Positions 1 to 10,476 of a stretch of DNA of 64,000 bases are shown here, one piece after another. Below the pieces are notes generated by a model, which ran no database searches, was not told the origin of the DNA, and was given only the letters and a program-made list of their open reading frames with translations. Made by a program: the position numbers and the translations under genes. Numbering within the stretch: the stretch's first letter is position 1; the number at the start of each line of letters is the position of its first letter. The DNA is from Stomoxys calcitrans. Taxonomy: Eukaryota; Arthropoda; Insecta; Diptera; Muscidae. Where the stretch lies: positions 30,511,080 to 30,575,079 of the forward strand of contig NC_081553.1 of the NCBI RefSeq assembly GCF_963082655.1. The letters run 5' to 3'.

Positions 1-284
1 ACCCATTTACAATACCAACCGACCTACACTAATAAGAAGTATTTGTGCAAAATTTCAAGCGGCTAGCTTTACTCCTTCGGAAGTTAGCGTGCTTTCGAGA
101 GACAGACGGACGGACGGACGGACGGACGGACGGACAGACGGACGGACATGGCTAGATCGACATAAAATTTCACGACGATCAAGAATATATATACTTTATG
201 GGGTCTCAGACGAATATTTCGATTAGTTACAATCAGAATGACGAAATTAGTATACCCCCCATCTTATGGTGGAGGGTATAAAAA
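1..284 (-). mobile_element. HINE-like family A element, 5' (GTCY) end, cut by window edge
   Basis: Element-forward orientation is the minus strand. From left to right the copy shows the array-proximal block, a (GGAC)n run at about 100-150 (GTCY on the element strand), the ATATATATAC core and the terminal block ending GGTGGAGGGTATAAAA. The hairpin end would lie left of the window. The sequence is almost identical to 1018-1330, so this copy and the next share a recent origin. Identification as a DINE-1/mini-me-like element rests on the (GTCY)n block beside the conserved TA-rich core, known from dipteran elements; this is from memory and was not searched. Confidence 0.8.
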
Positions 285-1330
285 CGTCTTGCGAAATTTC
301 AGCCAAATCGGATAGGAATTGCGCCCTCTAGAAGCTCAAGAAGCTCAAGAAGTCAAGTCCCCAGATCTGTTTATATGACAGCTATATCAGGTTATAAACC
401 GATTTGAACCATATTTGGCACAGTTGTTGAATATAATAACAAAACACGTCGTGCAAAATTTCATTCCAATCGGATAAGAATTGCGCACTCTAGAGGCTCA
501 AGAAGTCAACACCCAAGATCGGTTTATATGGCAGCTATAGCAGGTTATGGACCGATTTGGACCATACTTGGCACAGTTGTTGGATATAATAGCGAAACAC
601 GTCGTGCAAAATTTCATTCCAATCGGATAAGAATTGCGCTCTCTAGAGGCTCAAGAAGTCAAGACCCCAGATCGGTTTATATGGCAGCTATAGCAGGTTA
701 TGGACCGATTTGAACCATACTTGGCACAGTTGTTGGATATAATAACGAAACACGTCGTGCAAAATTTTATTCCAATCGGATAAGAATTGCGCTCTCTAGA
801 GGCTCAAGAAGTCAAGACCCAAGATCGGTGTATATGGCAGCTATATCAGGTTATGGACCGATTTGAACCATACTTGGCACATTTGTTGGATATCATAACA
901 AAACACGTTGTGCAAAATTTCATCCCAATCGGATAAGAATTGCGCACTCTAGAGGCTCAAGAAGTCAAGACCCAAGATCGGTTTATATGGCAGCTATATC
1001 AAAACATGGACCGATATGACCCATTTACAATACCAACCGACCTACACTAATAAGAAGTATTTGTGCAAAATTTCAAGCGGCTAGCTTTACTCCTTCGGAA
1101 GTTAGCGTGCTTTCGACAGACAGACGGACGGACGGACGGACGGACGGACGGACGGACGGACGGACGGACGGACGGACGGACAGACGGACGGACATGGCTA
1201 GATCGACATAAAATTTCACGACGATCAAGAATATATATACTTTATGGGGTCTCAGACGAATATTTCGAGTAGTTACAAACAGAATGACGAAATTAGTATA
1301 CCCCCCATCTTATGGTGGAGGGTATAAAAA
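285..1330 (-). mobile_element. HINE-like family A element, array plus (GTCY)n end
   Basis: Tandem units of 153 bp run up to about 1000; GATCGGTTTATATGGCAGC recurs near 517, 670, 823 and 976. The (GTCY)n block follows at about 1115-1192, as GGAC on the plus strand. The block is expanded relative to other copies, with about 18 GGAC-type repeats. The terminal block GGTGGAGGGTATAAAAA closes the copy. The hairpin end is absent: the array begins directly after the preceding element, inside a unit. Short open frames here (for example 528-713) are products of the open 153-bp unit and are not treated as genes. Confidence 0.85.
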
Positions 1331-1546
1331 TGGATTCTGAATTATTAATTATATTCAATAAATATTTTTCTGTACCTTTTATGATGATATGATGCTCGAG
1401 TAGCCTATTGGTAGATATCTTTGCCTTTGGTTTAATTCTTGTTTTTCTCCTGACTAGTTATGGACGATTTCATTTAACTACAATAGTTAGCTTGGCCCAC
1501 CGCTTAGTTTCTGGATAGTTCTGGATTAGATACAAAAAAGGGAGTC
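1331..1546. other. AT-rich spacer without recognised feature
   Basis: About 215 bases between two family A copies. I see no repeat-family motif, no convincing open frame and no RNA gene. Confidence 0.5.
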
Positions 1547-2276
1547 TATAAAAAATTTTAGCCAAATCGGATAAGAATTGCGCCCTCTAGAGGCTCAAGA
1601 AGTCAAGACCCAAGATCGGCTTATATGGCCGCTATATCAGGTTATGAACCGATTTGAACCATACTCAGCCCAACTGTTGGAAGTGATATTTAAACACTGT
1701 TTGCAAAATTTCAGTCAAATCGGATAAAAGCTGAAGAAGTCAAGACCCAAGATAGGTTTGTCAAGAAGTCAAGATCCAGCAATACCAGGTTGTAGACCGA
1801 TTTTAACCGTACTTAGCACAGTAATAGAAAATGACACCACAACACCACGTGCAAAATTACAGCCAAATCGGATAAGAATTGCGCCCTCTAGCGGCTTAAG
1901 AAGTCAAGACCCAAGATCGGTTTATATGGCAGCTATATCAGGTTATGGACCGATTTGAACCATACTCAGCCCAACTGTTGAAAGTTATATTAAAACACTA
2001 CGTGCAAAATTTCTGTCAAATCGGACGAGAATTGCTCTTCTAGAGGCTCAAGAAGTCATGACCCAAGATCGGTTTATATGGCAGCTATATGAAGACATGG
2101 ACCGATATGGCCCATTTGCAATCCCAACCCAGACAGACGGATGGACATGGCTACTTCGCCTTAAAATGTCATGATGATTAAGAATACTCTATGGGGTCTT
2201 AGACGCATATTTCGAGGTGTTACAAATAGAATGACTTGATTAGTATACCCCCATCCTATGGTGGAGGGTATAAAAA
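1547..2276 (-). mobile_element. HINE-like family A element, diverged, hairpin end missing
   Basis: It holds three to four family A units with the AAGAAGTCAAGACCCAAGA motif. The (GTCY) block is decayed to CAGACAGACGGATGGACATGG near 2130, and the terminal block GGTGGAGGGTATAAAAA ends at 2276. It starts inside a unit, so the hairpin end is lost. Divergence from the neighbouring copies suggests it is older. Confidence 0.75.
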
Positions 2277-3092
2277 TTGAATTTTCATAACTGGTTTGAC
2301 AACTTGTTTGTGATTCGCGTAACTTCAGCTAACTTTTGAAACAACCTCCTAAGTAAGCAAAAATATATCCAAGCGATGATAGCTTCCACCAATAATCCTC
2401 GTCTCTTTGTGAAATTATCCCAAAACTTTTGGTGTAAAATGAAATATCACCCAAAAGGGTAACTAACACTCATAATGAACAGCATTGCGAAGGGATTTAA
2501 GACACACCCACAGGGTAGCTGCTGCGAAGATGGTTAAATAGTGTTTAGGATTATTGCTCCTTGATGAAAACTTCAACTGCTTGTACAGACATTATTTTAC
2601 GTTTTCTTTGGTTCCTTCTTAGGAGGTTATATTAATACAAAATTCAGATGATGACTAAGGCGATGACTTTTTGGAATTAAAAACTTGGCAAAAATTCATT
2701 TAAAAGTTATTATAAACAAAAGGGATTTTGTTGTTAGATATCAATATCACAACAGCGACAAAATGGGGATAATCGTAGCAAGGATGATGTCTACGACGTT
2801 CATAATAATAACATCTAACGATGAAACAAACAAATTGGGGCTAACTAATGCCAGCGGCATGGTATCCTTAGACATCGGGAGCATAATTAGTTTCAATTTT
2901 CAAAACTTGCACAACTACATTGACGATGGACTATGGAAATAATGGAAAACAAAAGCGACAGTGCAAATGAGGAAGCTTTCCTTTACACTGCTGACTACAG
3001 CCATTCCGATGTATTAAACAAGATTAGAAACTTTACTGATAACTTCTTTTACAACTGCAATTTAAAACATTTTTCATAATCACAGCTATCCC
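2277..3092. other. Non-repetitive AT-rich stretch
   Basis: No transposon-family motif is recognised. An 85-codon open frame at 2685-2942 has no recognisable domain and a low-complexity AT-driven composition; I do not call it a gene. It could be intronic or intergenic fly DNA. Confidence 0.5.
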
Positions 3093-3182
3093 TTTTTTAT
3101 GCCCACCACCATACGATGGGGGTATACTAATCAAGTCATTCGGTTTGTGACACCTCGAAATATTCATCTAAGAACCCATAAA
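3093..3182 (+). mobile_element. HINE-like 5' end fragment (about 90 bp)
   Basis: It starts TTTTTATGCCCACCACCAT and keeps GGGGGTATACTAATCAAGTC and ACACCTCGAAATATTC. It stops where the TATATATA core should begin. The 19-bp minisatellite starts exactly at this break. Confidence 0.75.
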
Positions 3183-3740
3183 AATTTGAAAATTTGAATA
3201 TTCATTGAAAACTTGAATTTTCATTGATAATTTGAATTTTCATTGAAAATTTGAATTTTCATTGAAAATTTGAATTTTCATTGAAAATTTGAATTTTCAT
3301 TGAAAATTTGAATTTTCATTGAAAATTTGAATTTTCATAGAAAATTTGAATTTTTATTGAAAATTTGAATTTTTATTGGAAATTTGAATTTTCATTGAAA
3401 ATTTGAATTTTCATTGAAAATTTGAATTTTCATTGAAAATTTGAATTTTTATTGGAAATGTAAATTTTCAATGAAAAAAATTTGAATTTTCATTGAAAAT
3501 TTGAATTTTCATCGAAAATTTGAATTTTCTTTGAAAATATGAATTTTCATTGAAAATTCATTTCATTGAAAATTTGAATTTTCATTGAAAATTTGAATTT
3601 TTATTGAAAATTTGAATTTTCATTGAAAATTTGAATTTTCATTGAAAATTTGAATTTTCATAGAAAATTTGAATTTTCATTGAAAATTTGAATTTTCATA
3701 GAAAATTTGAATTTTCATTGAAAATTTGAATTTTCATTGT
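3183..3740. repeat. 19-bp palindromic AT-rich minisatellite
   Basis: Around 29 head-to-tail copies of GAAAATTTGAATTTTCATT occur with scattered substitutions (CATAG or TATTG variants). Inside each unit, TGAAAATT and AATTTTCA are perfect reverse complements separated by TG. Every unit can therefore fold as an 8-bp-arm hairpin, and neighbouring units can cross-pair. No protein is encoded. Confidence 0.95.
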
Positions 3741-3865
3741 CATCATAATTTTTCACATTGTCCTGATTTTTTTCCTTTTCTTTTTTTTCTTTCTAGGGTG
3801 TCACAAAGTCCCTGTCTGGAACGCAATGTTCCGGATGGGGTATTCATTTGACCTTAACCTAATCC

Positions 3866-5640
3866 TAAAGAACTGTCTCCTCCTCTATGGAATATAGACA
3901 TCAACAATATATTATCGTATCTGAAAGAAAGAGGTGTAAATTTGATCGCGTATGCTGATGACGTGGCAATTGCGGTTAGGGGAAGTTCCCCAGCACTCTA
4001 AGAAATATACTTCAGAAAGCTCTACGTGCAATAGTAAAGTGGGCTACCGAAAGTGGTCTAGGTATAAATTCGTGCAAGACAGAAGTAGTTCTTTTCAGCA
4101 GGAGATACAAGTTGCCTACAGTGAAACCTGTCTCCTTGGGAGGAGAGAATGTGACATTTACAGAATGCGCAAAATATCTGAGTGTTCTGCTGGACAAGAA
4201 ATTGAACTTCAAATCCAACATTTTGGAAAGTGCAACTCTTGCCCTATACGCCTGCAAGACAGCAATTGGCAAAAGTTGGAGGTTTAGATCGCGTGTCATG
4301 CATTAAGTATATACTGAAGTTGTAGGACCTATAATGCTATATGGTGTTGTGGTCTGGTGGACGGCGCTTCAAAAATCCACCAACTGTTCAATACTCCACC
4401 GAATGCAAAGGATGGCTTGTTTGTCCATCACAGCCGCTCATAGGATGACACCATCTGATGCACTGAATTTAATGCTACATCTAATGCCTCCGGGGATTGT
4501 GGCTAGACAAATCGCAACTACCACTGATGTGAGGTTAAGAGAGCTTTCTCATTGGTCATGTGTCTGCTGCGGACACTGTGTTATCCTTGTTCAAGGCAGT
4601 GTGAATTACACCCTACCTGAGCCACTTTTTGATAAAAGGTACTGTACCACCATTCCTGCTAGAACCGACTGGAACTATGATATCCCTGGTAACAGAAGTT
4701 ATATAGACTTCTATACAGATGGTTCCAAGCTAGACGAACAGATGGGCTTTGGGGTGTACTCTAAAGATCTACAACTTGTCATATCGAAAAGGTTACCCCA
4801 CCACTGCAGTGTGTATCAAGCGGAGATTCTTGTAATTAAGGAAGTTGTAGAATGGCTAAGATGTCATTACGACCATTGGCATAAATATCTTCTCAGATAG
4901 CCAGCCATTAAATCCCTGAAGAGCGTATTTCTGAACACAAAAATCACCCTAGACTGTCTCAGATCTGTCATCGAGATGGCTGAACAGTTCAAAATTTACC
5001 TGTTCTGGGTGCCGGGCCACATAGATATCCCAGGGAATTGTAAAGCGAACGAGCTTGCGTGACTAGGAACTGCCCTACACATTTCAGGGATACTGGAATC
5101 TTTGGGTATGTCTTTAGCAACATGTAAGCTAACTTTTCAGGACCAGGCCCGAAGTACACCAAATGATAGATGGTCACAAAGAGGGGGATGTGAGCATTCC
5201 AAAACTACAATATGTGGCCTAATCTAGACTTGAAGAGGTCTACCGCTTTGCTGTCATTGGCTATAACAGACATTTCAGTCATTGTGTCCGCCATGACAGG
5301 TCACTGTCTAATCGGAAAACATGCTGACAGGCTGAAGGTTGCCAGCAACGACTGAGAGCTATGAGAACATAGAAGAAGAATAGACTTTAGAACACCTTCT
5401 GTGTGTGTGTCCTGCTCTAGAAGTCATAAGGAGTTCCACTTTAGGTTCTCATTTCTTTGAGAACCTATCTAATTTAGCGGATGTGAAGAGGCGCAAGTTA
5501 TTGGGCTTTTTAAAGCGATGTGGATGGTTCAACGGTAGGAACTAGAATGCATCTTCCTTCTTTTGTTCCTGTGGTATCACAATGAATGAAAATGTCTAAG
5601 TGAGTTTGATGGCAGATTTACTTAAACCTTACCAAACCAA
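3866..5640 (+). mobile_element. LINE1 copy: RT-RNase H non-LTR retrotransposon, decayed
   Basis: The visible part begins inside the reverse transcriptase. An LSPPLWNI-like block is followed by the catalytic AYADD motif (YADD codons 3951-3962). After a frame change come an LGV/LSVLLDKKLNFKSN-type thumb segment (4112-4306) and a YGVVVWW segment (4334 on). The RNase H domain follows, with DFYTDGSK near 4710 and YQAE near 4818, then a frame-broken FWVPGH..GNCKANELA segment near 5005. The C-terminal region (TGHCLIG, EHLLC near 5300-5410) and a 3' UTR ending in ACTTAAACC-type repeats close the copy. Several frameshifts and stops make it inactive. The RNase H points to the LOA/R1/I group; exact clade is uncertain. 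The endonuclease and early RT are missing. Confidence 0.85.
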
Positions 5641-6278
5641 ATCCTATAGAAAAATTAAATTTTGTCGAAATATCAAAGAAATTTGACTATATTCGAATTT
5701 TCCTTGATAATTGGAATAAAACCCTGTAGGGTACTAATGTTCGTTTTGGTTTTACTCAAATCTCTGTGTTTCTGTTGTCGTTTTGTCTCTCCCATTTTCG
5801 TCCTTTTACCTGCGGTGTAAAAATGAGTAAAAGTAAATCCTTTCATTATTAAAATGTTAATGATGTCGACTTTAATTTTGATGTAAATCCAGACAAGGCA
5901 ACAAATCCAACTAAACGAGCGGGCATGTATGTAAAATAAACCCCCTTAAAAAAGAGACTGGCAAAAAAGATCCCCTAGTTTGCCATTCAGCAAAAGGAAG
6001 CAAAGCGATTTTCGGTGCTGTTGCTTTGTTGAAAGTGGAATGAAACAATCATCAGCTCCAACTAGCATTGTAGCATCATCACCTCCATCTCTGGCTGGTG
6101 GCGAAACACGAGCATCATGTGTTCTGTCTGAGGTATTAATGTTGCAAATCAGCTTAAAATGCACAGGCATAAATGCAATTTAGGAGAAAACTGCCATGCC
6201 ACGCCACACACCCAAAAAAGAACTAGAACCGCAAAAAGAGCCATGATGCCCAGACTTTGGAAGTGGAAAAAGCGATTT
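5641..6278. other. Non-repetitive stretch
   Basis: No repeat motif or domain is recognised. Overlapping open frames on both strands at 5946-6183 are short and mutually shadowing, so no gene is called. Confidence 0.45.
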
Positions 6279-8116
6279 GGTGGTAATGTTCTTCCTGAGG
6301 GGAAATGTTCTCATTAGGGGAGAGATGGCACCTCAGACATTTAGACTCAAATATGGCTATCAAATTCGTGCTGCTCTTTCAAATCCCTTTAATTTGAGCC
6401 CCATATTGCCATGGTCGGTAAATATGAACGGTGTGGAGGTGTTGTAGGGCTGGGAAGGCCCTCGGTATTTTACATTTAAAATTTATATCAAATTCGTTCT
6501 TTATTCCCAATGGAAATGAAGTTCAGTTTAGGGGGTGCTTTAGGGCATACCCCAAAACACTTGGCTCCAAAATTGGATGTTAAATTCGTTTTCTACTCTC
6601 AAATACCTTTGATTTGAGTCCCATATCAACCTATTTGACTTATTTTTGGAAGAAAAGCGCCACCTAGACTTGATCGCAAATTTTAATGTCATATTCGAAA
6701 TTTACTTGCTAATACCTTTCATTTCAGTCCCACATAACCATGGTCGGCTAAAATGCCCATTTAGGGGCATTTGGGGGTGGGCGACCTCCAATTACTTGGT
6801 CATAATATTTTATGCCATATTTGTAATATACAGCCTAATACTTTTCATTTGAGTCCCATATTGACATGAACATCGAATATATCTGTTTAGAGGAGTTTTA
6901 GGATTGGTGAGAAGGAGGGGCCCCGCTGGGTACTTGAACCCAATTTTTAATACCATATTCGTATTCTGGTCTCCAATACCTTTCATTTGATGCCCTTATT
7001 GTGCCCATCGGGCCACTTTCGGATATGGGTGGCTTTTTTGCGGTAAAAAGAAGGGTCCGCCTCCACCCTATATCTAAAAATGATATAGCCTATGCTTCCT
7101 TCCAGACAAATGTTCAAAATCTATGAAAATTTTAAAAAAATCGGTTCAGCCAAGTTTCATATTGTCGTAATGGGTCTAATGGCGTTTTTGAGGGGTGGCC
7201 TCCTATACTTCGATCTGATTTTGTATGCCAGATTCGAAATCTTCTCCCGAATACCTGTCGTTTGAGCCCCATATTGAAATTAACGTCCAATTTGTCTGTT
7301 TGGGGCAGTTTTGGGGTTGGGGCGGCCCGATGGGTCTTAGACTCAAATTTTAATACCATATTCCAATTCTACTCTCCAATAACTTTCGTTTGATACCTAT
7401 ATTGTCTCGATCGGTCCACTTTTGATTTTGGGTTTTGGTTTTAGCATAAAGGGGAGAGGCCGTCCCCCTTCCGATACGAAAGAATTATACAGCCTATGTT
7501 TCCTTCCACACCATCCTACACAATATGCAAATATATCGACAATATGCGAATCGGTTCTGCAGTTTTTTAATCTATACGGAACAAACAAACCAAGTCCCAT
7601 ATGTCCGTGATTGGCTAATGTGCCCATTTTGGGCGTTTTTGTGGGGGCGGGGTGGCCCCCTATACTTCGACATGAATTTTTATGCCAGATTCGTCATCTA
7701 CTCCCGCATACTTTTCATTTGATACCCATACTGTCCTTATCGGTCCACTTTTGATTTTGGGTGGTGTTTTTGGGGTAACGGTGGAGGGTCGGCCCCCTTC
7801 CGTAATCAATAAATTATGAAGCCTATTCCGAATTCCTGACCATATTCGTAATCTACTCCTGAATACCTAACATTTGAGTCCCATATTGTCATGAACGTCA
7901 AATAAACCTATTTTAAGGGGCTTTGGGGCTGGAGCGGCCCCCAGGTACTTGGACCCAACTTTTATTATGAAATTCGAACTCTACTCTTGAATACCTTTCA
8001 TTTGAATCCCATATTGTCCCCATCGGTCCACTTTTATTTTTGGGTTGCACTATTAGGGTAAGGGGGAGGGTCCGCCCCCTTCCCGATATCAAAAAATTAT
8101 GTAGCCTATGTTTCCT
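6279..8116. mobile_element. Family C tandem-repeat element, copy 1
   Basis: A long array of related blocks with recurring phrases: CTTTCATTTGAGTCCCATATTG, CGGTCCACTTTTGATTTTGG, GGGTCCGCCCCCTTCCGATA and GCCTATGTTTCCTTCCAGAC, separated by GGGG-rich segments. Spacing between CATTTGA phrases varies (about 110-155 bp or multiples). It starts with a GGTGGTAATGTTCTTCCT phrase, as copy 2 does after its SINE insertion. It encodes no recognisable protein; open frames (7132-7359, 7397-7627) disagree between copies. I do not recognise the family. It may be a non-autonomous element or a dispersed satellite. Confidence 0.7.
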
Positions 8117-8174
8117 AGGCTAGGCCAAGTAACCAAGACAACTCGCATAGTTTCTGCGTCTTGTGTGTAGGATA

Positions 8175-9765
8175 AACAAGTAGGAGCGTGCTAAGTTCGG
8201 CCGGGCCGAATCTTATACCCTCCACCATGTCGAGTTCTATGCGAGCTATCTCTTTTAAGGCAAACAATGAATAATGAATAACAACTGTTATGCTATTGGA
8301 GTTATATGAAGTTGTACCATAAATAAATTGGATGCTGGAGACCATAGTTAAAGTCATTGTTTAAAATTTCAGCCAATTCGAGTAAGAATTGAGCCCTTTA
8401 GGGGCTCAAGAAGCAAAATCAGGAGATAAAGGTTTATACGGGAGCTGTATCAAGCTATAGATCGATTCAGACCATATTAGACGTATGTTGAAGGTCATGA
8501 GAGAAGCCGTTGTACAAAATCTCTTCCAAATCGTATGAGAATTGCGCCCTCTAGAGGCTCAAGAAGTCAAGATCCTAGATCGGTTTATAAGGCAACTATA
8601 TCAGGTTATGAACCGATTTGAATCTTATTTGGCGTAGTTGTTGAAAGTCATAATAAAATACGTCATGCAAAATTTCAGCCATATCGGATAAGAATTGCTT
8701 CCTCTAGAGGCTCAAGAAGTCAAGACCCAAGATCGTTTTAAATGACAGCTACATCAGGTTATGGACAGATTTGAACCATACATGGCTAAGTTGTTTTATA
8801 TCATAACAAAATACTTCGTGCAAAATGTTATTCAAGTCGGATAAGACTTGCGCCCTCTAGTCGCTCAAGAAGTCAAGATTCAAGATCGGTTTATATGGGA
8901 GCTATATCATGTTGTTGACCGATTTGAACCTAATTTAGCACATTTATTGGAAGTCATGGTAAAACACGTCGTGCACAATTTCATTGCAGTCGGCTAAGAA
9001 TTGCGCCCTCTAGAGGCTCAAAAAGTCAAGACCCAAGATCGGTTTAAATGACAGCTATATCAGGTAATGGACCGATTTGAACCATACCTAGCACAGTTGT
9101 TGGAAGTCGTAACAAAACACGTCGCGCAAAATTTCGTTGCAATCGGATAAAAATTGCGCCCTCTAGAGGCTTGAGAAGTCAAGACCCAAGATCGGTTTAT
9201 ATGACAGCTATACCAGATTTTAAACTGATTTGAATTATACTAAACACAGTTGTTGGAATTGCGCCCTCTAGAGGCTCAAGAAGTCTAGACCCAAGATCGG
9301 TTTATACGGCAGCTATATCAAAACATGGACCAATTTAAACCATACTTAGCGTAGTTGTTGAAAGTGATACCAAAACACCACGTGCAAAATTTCAGTCAAA
9401 TCGGACGAAAATTGCGTCCTCTAGAGGCTCAAGAAGTCAAGACCCAAAATCGGTTTATATGGCAGCTATATCAAAGCATGGACCGATTTGGCCCATTTAC
9501 AATGCCGACCGACCTGCACTTATAAAAAGTATTTGTGCAAAACTTCAAGTGGCTAGCTTTACTCCGTCGAAAGTAAGCGTGCTTTCGACAGACAGATAGA
9601 CAGACGGACGGAGGGACGGACGGACAGACGGACATGGCTAGATCGACATAAAATGTCGCGACGATCAAGAATATTTATACTTTATGGGGTCTCAGACGCA
9701 TATTTCGAGGTGTTGCAGAATGACGAAATTAGTATACCCCCATCCTATGGTGGAGGGTATAAAAA
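8175..9765 (-). mobile_element. HINE-like family A element, near full length
   Basis: The element reads on the minus strand. The terminal tetrad and hairpin arms (TTCGGCC and GGCCGAA) lie at 8175-8215, followed by TATACCCTCCACCAT. Family A units of about 153 bp carry CTCTAGAGGCTCAAGAAGTC up to 9480. A (GTCY) block appears as GACAGACGGACGGAGGGACGG at about 9588-9634, then the ATATTTATACTTTATGGGG core and the end GGTGGAGGGTATAAAAA. Both ends carry an inverted TATACCCTCCACCAT-like block. Confidence 0.88.
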
Positions 9766-10476
9766 GAGACCAGCCCACAAACAAGGGCCCAAACCAATTC
9801 GGTCTTACAAGCTGTCTCAACTTTGTCCCGGCCCTATGAACTTTCTCGATCATTCGCTTGGTGAACAATCCTTTTAAATCCCTTTTGCCCACTTCATCCA
9901 AAAGGCCCCACCTGGCCTTGATTGCCCGCTGGCTGTTATCATTTTTGGTTGTTTGGCATATTCGTTAAAATGCAAATACATAGAAGTGGCTACACATGTT
10001 CAGTGGTTAGTGCAAAATGAGGTCTAAACTTAAAAGTTCTAATTAAAAATTCCTTATATGCAGCAGTTCTTTTCTGCAAAGTCATAAATTTTAAATGTCT
10101 ATGGCTTATGTTGTATAAAAATTCTATGAGATTGTGGCAATCTTCTGAATGCAGTCGGAACATTTTAGCTAAAGTGGGGGCTGAATGAATACCTGTTGGG
10201 TATGTGTGTGTGTGTTGTAATACCAAACATTTGTATGGGTGGCAAGGTAGAAAACAAAAATCCAAAACGTTACTTAAATTGTATAGGAATTATAAATTTT
10301 AGCTACGATATTATAGTCAATGGGATTTGATAAAAGCCAAAAAGTTACTCAAATACTTAAATTTAAACCTATTTGTTTTAATTTAGAAGGTGGTTTAACA
10401 TTTGTTGGTAACAATTAAATTCCCTTTCTCCCATGCAACATAGGTTTAGGTTACTGGGAGGCCAGTGATAAAAGGA
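9766..10476. other. Non-repetitive stretch with a short (GT)n tract
   Basis: A TATGTGTGTGTGTGTTG tract lies near 10201-10217. The remainder is AT-rich with no recognised repeat or domain. Confidence 0.5.

Noticed and set aside
285..1010. CRISPR-like regularly spaced repeats
   Set aside because: Units are contiguous 153-bp tandem repeats without unique spacers, in a eukaryotic context.
2685..2942. 85-codon plus-strand open frame in a repeat-poor stretch
   Set aside because: No recognisable domain, no splice or promoter context, AT-driven composition; chance frames of this length are common in this sequence.
3830..3865. RT sequence further upstream in the LINE1 copy at 3.9 kb
   Set aside because: A GGTGTCACAAAG phrase hints at the RT block, but the next 70 bp does not translate into RT in any frame, so the start was set later.
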